Part shown: piece by piece, positions 54,982-63,514 of the stretch | How positions within the stretch are numbered: position 1 is the stretch's first letter | How the letters are laid out: each line of letters begins with the position of its first letter | Source of the DNA: Muribaculaceae bacterium | Lineage (GTDB): Bacteria; Bacteroidota; Bacteroidia; Bacteroidales; Muribaculaceae | Direction of reading: 5' to 3' | DNA length: 63,618 nt | Assembly (NCBI GenBank): GCA_022510405.1 | Contig: JAFLTP010000018.1 | Location: 1 to 63,618 of the forward strand | Position numbers and translations under genes: made by a program | The notes under the pieces: model-generated | Seen by the model: only the letters and a program-made list of their open reading frames with translations | Database searches by the model: none | Told to the model about the DNA's origin: nothing

Positions 54982-56616
54982 ATGAAAAGCGAATTAGTAG
55001 TAGATGTCCAGCAAAAAGAGATCTCGATAGCGCTAATGGAAGACAGCCGCCTTGTATCGCTCCAGAAGGAGGGACGCAATCAGGCTTATGCAGTGGGAGA
55101 TCTCTATCTTGCCAAGGTGAAAAAAATAATGCCGGGACTTAACGCCGCATTTGTGGATGTGGGCTTTGAAAAAGACGCTTTTCTTCATTATCTCGATCTC
55201 GGTCCACAGTTCAATACATTCAAGGCATATCTAAAGGAGGCTTCGGAGGATAAGAAAAAAGTGCCGAACATCTCCAAATTCGAAGCTTTGGAGGATATTC
55301 CTAAGCAGGGAACTATCCAGGATGTGGTGAAACCGGGCGACCAACTGCTGGTGCAGATTGCCAAAGAACCGATATCGTCAAAGGGACCGCGACTCACCAC
55401 CGAAATCTCTTTTACCGGGCGTTTTCTTGTGCTCATACCTTTCGGTGATAAAATTTCTGTGTCGCAAAAAATCAAGTCCACCGAAGAAAAGGTGCGACTT
55501 CGTCAACTTGTGGGAAGTATAAAGCCCAAAGGTTTCAGCGTCATAATCCGCACTTCGGCCGAAAATAAGAAATTTGCCGAACTCAACCAAGAGATGCGAT
55601 CTTTGGTGAAATCTTGGGAAGACTCTATCTCAAAGTTCCAACGCAGCCAGCCCCCTATGCTCATTTATGAAGAAGAATCAAGGGCCGTCAGCATCATTAG
55701 AGACATCTTCACAACCGATTTCGAAAATGTCTATGTCAACGATAAGGATACTTTCGAGCAAATCCAAAAGTATGTCGGCTTGATCTCTCCCGAAAAGAAG
55801 GATATCGTGAAACTTTATCAAAAGGATATTCCGATTTTCGATCATTTCAATATCTCGCGACAAATCAAAAGTTCCTTCGGAAAGACAGTATCCTTCAAGA
55901 GCGGCGCCTATATTATAATCGAACATACGGAAGCACTGCACGTGATAGATGTCAATTCGGGCAACCGTAGCAAGCAGAGTTCCGATCAGGAATCCAACGC
56001 TCTTGATGTAAATTTGAAGGCCGCCGATGAGATTGCTCGCCAATTGAGGCTTAGGGATATGGGTGGTATAATTGTGATCGACTTTATCGATATGAACAAG
56101 TCGGAACATCGCCAGACCCTGTATGAACATATGAAGGAGATTATGAGCCATGACAGGGCTCGCCACAATATCCTTCCTCTGAGTAAGTTCGGTCTCATGC
56201 AGATAACTCGACAAAGGGTTCGTCCGGCTCTTGATGTCACCACGGAGGAAAGTTGTCCGTCATGTTACGGTAAAGGTCATATCCAACCGTCTTTACTTTT
56301 CACCGACAAACTTGACGAGAAACTTGACTATCTTGTAAATACTCTTCAGGTGAACAAGTTCACGATGTATATCCATCCCTTTGTGGATGCATACGTGAAA
56401 AAAGGTTTGATTTCGATCTACACGAAATGGCGCAGGAAATATGGCAGACGTTTCAAAGTGTTGCCCGATCAATCTCTCGCCTACCTACAATACAAGGTGA
56501 TCGACAGCGAAGGAAAAGAAATCGATCTGAAAGAAGAAAGAGATTTCAACAGCAACCAATCTAAGAGTCACGCCCGTCACAAAGACTCAGGTAATGAAGA
56601 AAATCAGCTACAATGA
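54982..56616 (+). CDS. rng: Ribonuclease G (Rne/Rng family)
   Basis: Endoribonuclease for rRNA processing and mRNA decay, 544 residues. An S1 RNA-binding region (about 35-130, interrupted by a Bacteroidota-typical insertion FKAYLKEASEDKKKV) is followed by the RNase H-like/DNase I-like catalytic region with HVIDVNSGNRS near residue 325 and the Mg-binding Asp in GGIIVIDFIDMNKSEHR near residue 365. The zinc-link ESCPSCYGKG is near residue 420. No RNase E-type scaffold tail. Its last 56 bp overlap the convergent folC gene. Confidence 0.95.
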   Translation: MKSELVVDVQQKEISIALMEDSRLVSLQKEGRNQAYAVGDLYLAKVKKIMPGLNAAFVDVGFEKDAFLHYLDLGPQFNTFKAYLKEASEDKKKVPNISKFEALEDIPKQGTIQDVVKPGDQLLVQIAKEPISSKGPRLTTEISFTGRFLVLIPFGDKISVSQKIKSTEEKVRLRQLVGSIKPKGFSVIIRTSAENKKFAELNQEMRSLVKSWEDSISKFQRSQPPMLIYEEESRAVSIIRDIFTTDFENVYVNDKDTFEQIQKYVGLISPEKKDIVKLYQKDIPIFDHFNISRQIKSSFGKTVSFKSGAYIIIEHTEALHVIDVNSGNRSKQSSDQESNALDVNLKAADEIARQLRLRDMGGIIVIDFIDMNKSEHRQTLYEHMKEIMSHDRARHNILPLSKFGLMQITRQRVRPALDVTTEESCPSCYGKGHIQPSLLFTDKLDEKLDYLVNTLQVNKFTMYIHPFVDAYVKKGLISIYTKWRRKYGRRFKVLPDQSLAYLQYKVIDSEGKEIDLKEERDFNSNQSKSHARHKDSGNEENQLQ

Positions 56617-57880
56617 ATGTCGAGCCTCCGATGAAGATGATGTCTTTTTCGGAGGCTTCTCTTTTAGCTTCCTTGTAGGCCTCACCCACATTTGAATATA
56701 TTTTTCCGGGAATTCCTTTTTCGGTGAATTTCAACCAAAGTTTATCAGCCGGCAAAGCACGTGGAATTTGAGCATTGGTGATATAATAAGCGGCATCGCG
56801 TGGCAGAAGATCCAGAATCTTGTCAATAGCCTTGTCGGCCACGAATCCTATCACTACTCTCAATTTATTGTGGTCGCCGTCGTTGGTAAGCCTGTAAAGC
56901 TGTCTGAAATTATAGGTGAGCCCACCGATATTATGACCCGTATCTGCAATCACCATGGGACCCTTATCACCTTCATTTAATCCCTTATCACTAATCACCA
57001 TCCATCTTCCCATCAATCCTGTTTGCTCGCACACCTTCTCAATGCCCTCCTTTATGGCGTTGTCGCCGATTTCTATCCCCAACTTTCTCAGTTGCTGCAA
57101 GGAAGTCAAAACGGTTCTCAAATTCTTTTTCTGGTAATCTCCTCCCAACGGCATCCTTATGCCCTCAAATGGGTCTTGGTTCTCGGAACTCGTCACCTGG
57201 AATTTGTCACCAAAAACTATCTCCGTCCCCACTTCTTTCGCCTTTTCTCTGAACACATTCTCAGTTTCCTCTTGGGTCTCCCCTATCACCACCGGCACTC
57301 CTTTCTTGATTATTCCGGCTTTCTCGGAGGCAATCTCCTGAAGGGTGTTCCCTAAAAATTGGTTGTGGTCATGTGAGATATTGGTAATGACTGAAAGCAA
57401 AGGTGTTATGATATTTGTGGAATCCAGACGTCCGCCCATACCCACTTCTATTACGGCATAGTCCACCTTTTCTTCGGCAAACCAATTGAATGCCATTATC
57501 ATCGTGAGTTCAAAGAATGAAGGCTTGCCGTCGTATCCCGAATTTCTCCAATCGTCTACAAATTTCACCACCTTTTCTTCCGGTATCATTTTACCATTTA
57601 TACGCATACGTTCACGGAAGTCCACAAGATGTGGAGAAGTATAAAGTCCCACTTTATAACCTTGCGACTGGAGTACTGAGGCTATCATATGAGAAGTACT
57701 CCCCTTGCCGTTGGTGCCTCCTACATGGATAGATTTAAATTTTTTATGAGGATCGTCGAAATATTTCGACAATTCAATACTTGTGTCCAATCCCGGTTTA
57801 TAAGCCGGGGCTCCGGTTCTTGAAAACATCGGCAATTGGCTGAACAAAAATTCCAATGCCTCTTTATATCTTTCTTTCAT
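56561..57880 (-). CDS. folC: Bifunctional folylpolyglutamate / dihydrofolate synthase
   Basis: ATP-dependent Mur-ligase-type enzyme that adds glutamate to folates, 439 residues from ATG 57880. The frame upstream to 58018 overlaps the chromate-transporter gene. P-loop GGTNGKGSTSHMIASVL near residue 53, the omega loop with SPHLVDFRERMRING, the GMGGRLDSTN motif and ISHDHNQFLGNT are present, then the C-terminal DTGHNIGG region. The start codon shares its A with the TAA stop of the preceding chrA gene. Confidence 0.94.
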   Translation of the reverse strand: MKERYKEALEFLFSQLPMFSRTGAPAYKPGLDTSIELSKYFDDPHKKFKSIHVGGTNGKGSTSHMIASVLQSQGYKVGLYTSPHLVDFRERMRINGKMIPEEKVVKFVDDWRNSGYDGKPSFFELTMIMAFNWFAEEKVDYAVIEVGMGGRLDSTNIITPLLSVITNISHDHNQFLGNTLQEIASEKAGIIKKGVPVVIGETQEETENVFREKAKEVGTEIVFGDKFQVTSSENQDPFEGIRMPLGGDYQKKNLRTVLTSLQQLRKLGIEIGDNAIKEGIEKVCEQTGLMGRWMVISDKGLNEGDKGPMVIADTGHNIGGLTYNFRQLYRLTNDGDHNKLRVVIGFVADKAIDKILDLLPRDAAYYITNAQIPRALPADKLWLKFTEKGIPGKIYSNVGEAYKEAKREASEKDIIFIGGSTFIVADFLHYLSLCDGRDS

Positions 57881-58485
57881 TAATAGTAGAGGATGAGTCC
57901 GGTGATGCCGGCTATGACGATTATGAGGATGGGATGTATCTTGACGCTTTTCTTTTTCAATTTGATGGGGAAATATGCGAGACAGAAAGCAGCGACGCAA
58001 ATGCCGATGTTGGTCCACAACTGCCAGTTTATACCTCTGGGATTGAAGTTTGGGGCATTCATCAACATTATCGCGGCTGCTGCTATCAACCCTACGATAA
58101 CAGGTCTCAAACCCGAAAATATAGCCTTTATGGCACCGCTCTCGCTATGTTTACGGATGAAATGGGAACTATAGAGAACCAATATAAAACTCGGAATCAC
58201 CACAGCCAAAGTAGCCAGACAGGAACCCAAAAGTCCCCAACCAATTCCCGACAAACTCGGATCCACTTCTCCGGGAGCCACATAACCGATATATGTGGCG
58301 GAATTGATACCGATTGGTCCGGGAGTCATCTGGGAGATAGCGACAATATCGGTAAACATTGTCTCTGAAATCCAACCGGGTGACACCACCGACTTCTCCA
58401 CGAGCGAAAGCATTGCGTAGCCACCTCCGAAACCGAAGATGCCTATCTTTATGTAAGCCCAGACAAGTTGCCAGTAGATGTTCAC
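57880..58485 (-). CDS. Chromate transporter half-protein (ChrA, short-chain type)
   Basis: 201 residues, about six membrane segments. Contains the ChrA signatures FGFGGGYAMLSLVEK near residue 16 and QMTPGPIGINSATYIGY near residue 53. Short-chain CHR proteins work as pairs of half-size subunits with opposite topology. The partner is the adjacent 58530-59096 gene. Natural substrate could be sulfate-like anions; chromate is the family name. Confidence 0.92.
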   Translation of the reverse strand: MNIYWQLVWAYIKIGIFGFGGGYAMLSLVEKSVVSPGWISETMFTDIVAISQMTPGPIGINSATYIGYVAPGEVDPSLSGIGWGLLGSCLATLAVVIPSFILVLYSSHFIRKHSESGAIKAIFSGLRPVIVGLIAAAAIMLMNAPNFNPRGINWQLWTNIGICVAAFCLAYFPIKLKKKSVKIHPILIIVIAGITGLILYY

Positions 58486-58489
58486 GGGT

Positions 58490-58540
58490 AAAGTTTAAAG
58501 TTTAAAGTTTAAAGAGTAAAGTTTAGAGTTTAGAGTTTGG
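58490..58540. repeat. Heptanucleotide array between the two chrA genes
   Basis: Seven units (AAAGTTT x3, then AAGAGTA, AAGTTTA, GAGTTTA, GAGTTTG) run from the gap into the last codons of the upstream chrA half (58530-59096), so its C-terminus KVSKL is written partly by the repeat. Confidence 0.75.
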
Positions 58541-59096
58541 AGACTTTACGTTTTGGTATCCACCAGAATAGGAAACCTCCTAAGCCTCCCAACACTATGA
58601 AGAAGATAGGATTGGACACCAGACCTAAATCAAGGGATATCAGCAATGCCACAACAAAGGGAATCCAGACTGTTTTCCATTGCAGTTTCGCAGCCTTTGC
58701 TGAGGTGATGACAGGAGCTATTATTAAAGCAACTACGGCAGGTCGGATGCCCATAAAGATTGCCGAAACCACTCGATTGTTCTTAATGATGTCCGGTGTC
58801 AGGAAGATTGCGATGGCAAGGATGATAATAAAAGAAGGAAGAATAGTACCTGCTGCTGCCACAATACTTCCTTTTGTTCCGCTAATTTTGTCACCCACAG
58901 CAGTGGCTATATTCACGGCAAGAATTCCCGGAAGAGACTGGGCCACAGCCAGCAAATCCAGGAATTCTTCTCTTTCTATCCAATGATGTTTGTCTACAAT
59001 CTCTCTCTCGATGATTGAAATCATCGCCCAGCCTCCACCGAAAGTGAAGGCTCCGATCTTGAAAAATGTTGCGAACAGACTCAGATACTGTCCCAT
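58530..59096 (-). CDS. Chromate transporter half-protein (ChrA, short-chain type)
   Basis: 188 residues, about five to six membrane segments, first of the pair. Motifs FTFGGGWAMISIIEREIVD near residue 17 and AVAQSLPGILAVNIATAVGDK near residue 50 correspond to those in the second half-gene, from which it differs greatly, as in heterodimeric SCHR pairs. It lies 22 nt downstream of cydB in the same direction, so it may be read through from the cyd operon. Confidence 0.92.
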   Translation of the reverse strand: MGQYLSLFATFFKIGAFTFGGGWAMISIIEREIVDKHHWIEREEFLDLLAVAQSLPGILAVNIATAVGDKISGTKGSIVAAAGTILPSFIIILAIAIFLTPDIIKNNRVVSAIFMGIRPAVVALIIAPVITSAKAAKLQWKTVWIPFVVALLISLDLGLVSNPIFFIVLGGLGGFLFWWIPKRKVSKL

Positions 59097-59118
59097 AAGG
59101 TAAAATCCTTATGTCGGG

Positions 59119-60267
59119 TCAATATTTATGGGTGGTGTTCTCCAACTCGTCTATAGTCAGTTTCTTTTTGTCCATCGACCACCATACATATGCAATGTAA
59201 CCCAAAACGAACGGAATCACGATTGACACGTAACTCATGGCAATCAATGTGAATTCCGATGAGGATGCGTTTCTGATAGTCAATGATGAAGCGGGATCGA
59301 TCAACGAGGGGTAGAATGCCGTGTTGCCATATCCAGCTGCCCAGAATAGAGCCACAACCACAAGGAAAGTTCCAACACCGGTGAACCAGATACCCTTTGT
59401 GAAATGTTTCGAGAATATTGATTTGATGAGACCGAACAACACTAAGACCACACCGATTACCAAAGTCATACCGGTCCACCACATATGGGTGAAGTTGTGG
59501 AAGTATTTATAAGGTTCTTCGGTTGCTGTCACTGTCAAATCGTTGTTTGTAGTGGCATCATAACCGGTTGCGGTGCAAAGCATGGTGAGGAACCAAAGGA
59601 AGAACACCACGAAGATACCACCGTTGATGAGTGCCTTGCTTTTTAAAGTGTTGAAGAATTCATCATCGTCGATATTGTTCATCATGTAAAGACACGATTG
59701 CATTCTTGCGAGGAAGAGCACGGCTACTCCAAGCACAAGGTTTTTCCAATTGAAGATTGCTTCGAATCCGTGAGAATGTGACCACTTTGAAATCACCGGG
59801 CTGTGGGTGTCGAGAAGATTGCCTCTTGTCACAGTGAATTCGGCTCCGAAGAAGAACATGGAGACAGCCACGCCCAAAAGTATACAACCTACGCATCCGT
59901 TAATGAAAAGGAATGTATCATAGGTCTTTGTACCGTAAACGTTACCTTGTTTGCCTCTATATTCATAACTTACAGCCTGGACGATAAAGCTGAATAGTAT
60001 GAGGATCCAGAGCCAATACGCACCACCGAAACTTGTGGAATAAAACAAAGGGAATGATGCGAAGAAGGCACCTCCGAACACCACCAAAGTGGTGAAGGTC
60101 AATTCCCATTTCCTACCCATTGAATTAACTATGAGTTCTTTTCTGGCGTCAGAATTTGTTGTCAGGAGCATTGACTGGCCTCCCTGCACGAAGAGCAGGA
60201 ATACTAACAGGCCTCCCAAAACGGAGATAAGACACCACCAATAATTTTGAAAATGTTCCAATTCCAT
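59119..60267 (-). CDS. cydB: Cytochrome bd oxidase subunit II
   Basis: 382 residues from ATG 60267 (a TTG at 60273 also opens the frame). Eight to nine membrane helices; begins ELEHFQNYWWCLISVLGGLLVFLLFVQGGQ. Partner of CydA in the quinol oxidase that lets anaerobes scavenge traces of oxygen. 15 nt after cydA. Ends with a Lys-rich tail. Confidence 0.94.
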   Translation of the reverse strand: MELEHFQNYWWCLISVLGGLLVFLLFVQGGQSMLLTTNSDARKELIVNSMGRKWELTFTTLVVFGGAFFASFPLFYSTSFGGAYWLWILILFSFIVQAVSYEYRGKQGNVYGTKTYDTFLFINGCVGCILLGVAVSMFFFGAEFTVTRGNLLDTHSPVISKWSHSHGFEAIFNWKNLVLGVAVLFLARMQSCLYMMNNIDDDEFFNTLKSKALINGGIFVVFFLWFLTMLCTATGYDATTNNDLTVTATEEPYKYFHNFTHMWWTGMTLVIGVVLVLFGLIKSIFSKHFTKGIWFTGVGTFLVVVALFWAAGYGNTAFYPSLIDPASSLTIRNASSSEFTLIAMSYVSIVIPFVLGYIAYVWWSMDKKKLTIDELENTTHKY

Positions 60268-60282
60268 AATCAATATTTGTTA

Positions 60283-61854
60283 TCAATGAGCGTAATCAAT
60301 TTCCAAATTAGTTAACGATCTCTTGTTGATCTGTTTCACCATGATGCTAACCTCGGCGATAAGCAATACCGTGAATATGATGGCGAAGAGCCAGAATGTT
60401 AGGATAACGGAACCTGCCTGAATCTCGGATATCGCTGCTTTGGTGGGCAAGAGATCCTGCACGGTCCAGGGTTGACGGCCAACTTCAGCAACGGCCCAGC
60501 CGGCTTCGGAGCATACCCACATGAATGGTACTGAAACCATTGCGATCCATTGCAGCCACTTCTTGTTTGTGAGCCAGTCTTTGCGTGCATATACAAAGAA
60601 CAATGCGGCTACATAATAGAGAAGGAAGTAGGTTCCCAGGAACACCATTATACGGAATGATGTGAATGTAAGACCCACAGGCGGGATGGCTTCCTCAACG
60701 CTGTCGAAATATCCGTAACCGAAATATGGATAATACTGTCTCAGTTCGTTTTCAGCCTTAAGCATACCGGCTTCATCGTTTTGGGATCTTGCCACATCGT
60801 AAGCTCTCAATGCTTCGTGGGCAAGTTTCCCCTGACGGATTCTTTCCTCGTAACTTACGGTATTGACAGTATCACCGTTCTCGTCAATTGTGTAACCCTT
60901 GATTATATCGGCGATTCCTGGAACGTAAGCGTGCAGGTCATGCTTGGCGAGGATACTCAAACCATATGGCACCGTTATGTCGAAGAGATATTCGTCTTCA
61001 TCATTATTCCAGGTCTTGTTGGGATTGACTATACCTGCTGCAACAATACCTGCTGATTCATGACCGTGGTAAAGACCTTCCATTGCGGCCAGTTTCATCG
61101 GTTGGTGTTTGGTAACCTCCACTGCTGAACCGTCACCGGTCCACATGGTGAGGAGAAGACCAATAAGGCCGATCCATCCACCAACTTTGATCGAACGTTC
61201 TGCGAAAGGAATGTTGCGTTTCTTATACATGAACCAGGCGCTCACACCGATTACGAAGACACCGGCAAGAGCCCATCCGGAGAACACTGCGTGAAGGTAT
61301 TTGTTTACGGCGATTCCCGAGAAGAGTTCCCAGAAATTGTTCATGACGTTTCTCATCTGTCCCGGGTCAAATTCCATACCTACGGGATATTGCATCCAGG
61401 CGTTTGCCACGAGAATCCAGAGGGCTGAAACAGATGCGCCGAACCAAGTCATCCAGGTGGATACGAGATGGAATTTCTCGCTTACCTTTCCCCATCCGAA
61501 GAACATCACTGCCACGAAAGTAGCCTCGATGAAGAAAGCCACGAGACCTTCGATAGCGAGTGGCGCACCAAAGATGTCGCCTACAAACCAGGAGTAGTTG
61601 CTCCAGTTGGTACCGAATTCAAATTCAAGGATTATACCGGTGGCTATACCGATTGCAAAGTTGATGCCGAAGAGGGTCATCCAGAACTTCGTGGCGGCGA
61701 GCCATTTCTCGGATTTGGTTTTAAGGTAGATGCTTTCCATCACCGCCACAATCAGGGAGAGACCGAGAGTGAGGGGTACGAAAAGCCAATGGTAAATGGC
61801 GGTGAGCGCAAATTGCAATCTCGACCAGTCGACCACTGTCATTAAATCGTCCAT
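60283..61854 (-). CDS. cydA: Cytochrome bd oxidase subunit I
   Basis: 523 residues. Heme ligands are recognisable: His22 in AIYHWLFVPLTLG (E. coli His19) and the His of AVNKYLHAVFSGWALAG near residue 190. The periplasmic Q-loop contains KHQPMKLAAMEG near residue 255 and the C-terminal heme d region includes WVCSEAGWAVAEVGRQPW near residue 455. ATG 61854; ATG four codons in is an alternative. Preceded by a 200-nt gap filled by AAC-rich sequence. Confidence 0.96.
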   Translation of the reverse strand: MDDLMTVVDWSRLQFALTAIYHWLFVPLTLGLSLIVAVMESIYLKTKSEKWLAATKFWMTLFGINFAIGIATGIILEFEFGTNWSNYSWFVGDIFGAPLAIEGLVAFFIEATFVAVMFFGWGKVSEKFHLVSTWMTWFGASVSALWILVANAWMQYPVGMEFDPGQMRNVMNNFWELFSGIAVNKYLHAVFSGWALAGVFVIGVSAWFMYKKRNIPFAERSIKVGGWIGLIGLLLTMWTGDGSAVEVTKHQPMKLAAMEGLYHGHESAGIVAAGIVNPNKTWNNDEDEYLFDITVPYGLSILAKHDLHAYVPGIADIIKGYTIDENGDTVNTVSYEERIRQGKLAHEALRAYDVARSQNDEAGMLKAENELRQYYPYFGYGYFDSVEEAIPPVGLTFTSFRIMVFLGTYFLLYYVAALFFVYARKDWLTNKKWLQWIAMVSVPFMWVCSEAGWAVAEVGRQPWTVQDLLPTKAAISEIQAGSVILTFWLFAIIFTVLLIAEVSIMVKQINKRSLTNLEIDYAH

Positions 61855-61864
61855 GAGTTGGTAT

Positions 61865-61971
61865 AGTTAGTTGTTATTAAGGTTGTTGTTGTTAATTATG
61901 TTGTTGTTGAGCTTGTTGTGGTTATTGGTGTTATTGTTGTTGTTTTTGGAGTTTTTGTTGTTATTGTTGGG
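61865..61971 (-). repeat. AAC-rich low-complexity leader of cydA
   Basis: On the minus (mRNA) strand about 100 nt is nearly pure (CAA/AAC)n with scattered changes, ending 10 nt upstream of the cydA start. It is depleted in G and predicted to be unstructured. The plus strand reads (GTT)n. Confidence 0.8.
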
Positions 61972-62019
61972 AATTTTAATGTGTTTGGGGATGTTGTTGT
62001 AAAGAATTTACTAACTTCA

Positions 62020-62055
62020 CTTAATGTTTAATGTTTATTGTTTAATACTTAACAA
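62020..62055. repeat. Short heptanucleotide-like tract (TTAATGT type)
   Basis: CTTAATG, TTTAATG, TTTATTG, TTTAATA and CTTAACA follow each other between the DUF4492 stop and cydA. Nearly the same series as at 17041-17090. Confidence 0.55.
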
Positions 62056-62067
62056 TTTTACAGTTAA

Positions 62068-62286
62068 CTAATTACTCAGCTGTTCCCTTACATATTGGGC
62101 TCTTTCTTCATCATTGTCGAAATTGGTTTTCAGGATATTGGGGAAGAAAAGCAATTTCATGACCACGAAGAAAATAAAGAGTTTCACAAGAATAATAAGC
62201 CACAACGTTTTGCCTATGGTCATTCCCTTGAAACCCTCGTAATAAAGTTTCCATACCCTTTTTGAAAATGCCGTGATACCTGTCAA
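62068..62286 (-). CDS. DUF4492 small membrane protein
   Basis: 72 residues; starts at TTG 62286 because an in-frame stop lies two codons upstream and no ATG precedes residue 22. Conserved core KLYYEGFKGMTIGKTLWLIILVKLFIFFVVMKLLFFPN contains one membrane helix (about 27-50). The family is found directly upstream of cydAB in Bacteroidota, so it may be an accessory or assembly factor of cytochrome bd, like CydX elsewhere. This role is inferred from position only. Confidence 0.85.
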   Translation of the reverse strand: MTGITAFSKRVWKLYYEGFKGMTIGKTLWLIILVKLFIFFVVMKLLFFPNILKTNFDNDEERAQYVREQLSN

Positions 62287-62309
62287 TTCTTATTATTTCT
62301 TACTAAAAG

Positions 62310-62340
62310 CAAATTTAATAAATATTTTTCAAAAGAGAAA
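62310..62340 (-). promoter_or_regulatory. Promoter of DUF4492-cydA-cydB
   Basis: Minus-strand TAAATTTG at 62317-62310 is an exact -7 box, with TTTC (3 of 4) 19 nt away at 62340-62337. Predicted leader about 18 nt. Confidence 0.6.
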
Positions 62341-62357
62341 AAAGGGAAAGTTATATG

Positions 62358-62401
62358 AAAAACAATAAAAATATGTCGCCACTCCTTATTAGGAATGGCG
62401 A
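62358..62401 (-). terminator. Terminator of the Rpn-family gene
   Basis: Arms 62376-62381 and 62396-62401 pair over 6 bp (TCGCCA/TGGCGA), then one mismatch and 3 more bp around a TTATTA loop. On the minus strand it is followed by ATATTTTTATTGTTTTT. Confidence 0.75.
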
Positions 62402-62466
62402 TATAAAATGATCTTTAATATTGCAATGTGGCGTCTCTTAAAGGAAAGTAAGAGAGTGTGCGGATA

Positions 62467-63384
62467 TTATCTTAGTTTTTGGATTTCCTCGATTGAAAGA
62501 CCGGATAATTTCTGAATTGCTTTGTCGTCAAAACCCATATTGATGGCAGTTTTGGCAACATCAATCGACTTTTTCAACTCCCCTTCGACTCGTCCTTCTG
62601 TAATACCTTTTTGTAATCCTTTGTCGAACCCGGCATATTCACCGTCTTCATAAGCACTCTCTACCGCGCTTACAAGTGAACGCATATTGTCAAGGTGTTT
62701 ATAGTAGGCGTTCCTGTCTTCATCGCTGAGATTGTCTATATCGAGTTGTACTCTTGCCTCCTGCAAACCCGGGGCATCAGCGTCAGCAGGTATCATGTTT
62801 GTGCTCAGATAATACATCCATTGGTCGAGGGGTGTCTTGCTCCATTTGTCGAAATCCTTGGCTATAAGGATATAGTATTCAGGCAGAATCTCTCCCGGTT
62901 TGGCAACCTCGAACTTCTTGTTCATACTGTCTTTGAGAAGCAAGGGTTGTTTGTTATGAAGACCCAGAAATTCAGTGAATCCGTGGTAAACATAATCGCT
63001 CTTGTTGCCAAGTTCGAAGAACACTATATTGATGCTATAGACCTTCGGAACTTTGTCGTATCTTTCTCCCGTCTTTATATGGTCCACAATCATCCTTGAG
63101 GTTCCGAAAAGTATACGGTGGAAATACTCGTTCTCAGTCTCATTCTGCACCTCAATTAAAATTCGAGCTCCCGATGCGTCTTTTGCCACAATATCTACCC
63201 TGTTGGTTTTTTCGTCCGCTCTGTACTTGTTTCCTTCGCTTTCGAGAAAATCAAGTATCTTTATCTCTTTACCTAAAAGAGACGTAAGAAAACCTTCGAG
63301 GACAACAGGGTTCGCCTTGTCCCGGAGCAAACGCTTGATTGCCCAGTCGAAACGGATCACGTGTTTTTCCTTCTCGGAAGTCAT
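62467..63384 (-). CDS. Rpn-family PD-(D/E)XK nuclease (transposase-like)
   Basis: 305 residues. Begins FDWAIKRLLRDKANPVVLEGFLTSLL, the usual Rpn/'putative transposase' opening. The nuclease core is Asp64 in NRVDIVAKD with Glu78 and Gln80 in ILIEVQNE, matching D-x(n)-ExQ. The C-terminus has the usual charged Gly/Lys-rich repeat (GLQKGITEGRVEGELKK) and an HTH-like end. Family members promote recombination or act in phage defence, and are commonly single, mobile-looking genes. No terminal inverted repeats are seen; it has its own promoter and terminator. Confidence 0.9.
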   Translation of the reverse strand: MTSEKEKHVIRFDWAIKRLLRDKANPVVLEGFLTSLLGKEIKILDFLESEGNKYRADEKTNRVDIVAKDASGARILIEVQNETENEYFHRILFGTSRMIVDHIKTGERYDKVPKVYSINIVFFELGNKSDYVYHGFTEFLGLHNKQPLLLKDSMNKKFEVAKPGEILPEYYILIAKDFDKWSKTPLDQWMYYLSTNMIPADADAPGLQEARVQLDIDNLSDEDRNAYYKHLDNMRSLVSAVESAYEDGEYAGFDKGLQKGITEGRVEGELKKSIDVAKTAINMGFDDKAIQKLSGLSIEEIQKLR

Positions 63385-63402
63385 AAACAGAATTATTTTT
63401 CA

Positions 63403-63434
63403 CAAAGATAAGGAATGAGTATGAAAAAAGCAAA
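63403..63434 (-). promoter_or_regulatory. Promoter of the Rpn-family gene
   Basis: TATCTTTG at 63410-63403 is an exact -7 box, with an exact TTTG -33 box at 63434-63431 (20-nt spacer). It overlaps the T run of the upstream terminator. Predicted leader about 13 nt. Confidence 0.7.
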
Positions 63435-63480
63435 TGGGATGGCAGGAATGAAGATGGTCTTCAAATCTTCCTGTCTTCCC
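63423..63480 (-). terminator. Terminator of the gene at the right edge
   Basis: A 13-bp stem with one mismatch and one G-U pair (63436-63448 with 63468-63480) encloses a second 5-bp hairpin (63450-63454 with 63458-63462). On the minus strand it is followed by ATTTGCTTTTTT. Confidence 0.8.
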
Positions 63481-63514
63481 AAAGAAATTTTATTGAATTA
63501 CTACAACCAGAAGG

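Noticed and set aside
62467..63384. Insertion sequence
   Set aside because: Despite the transposase-like name of Rpn proteins, there are no inverted repeats or target duplications at its ends.
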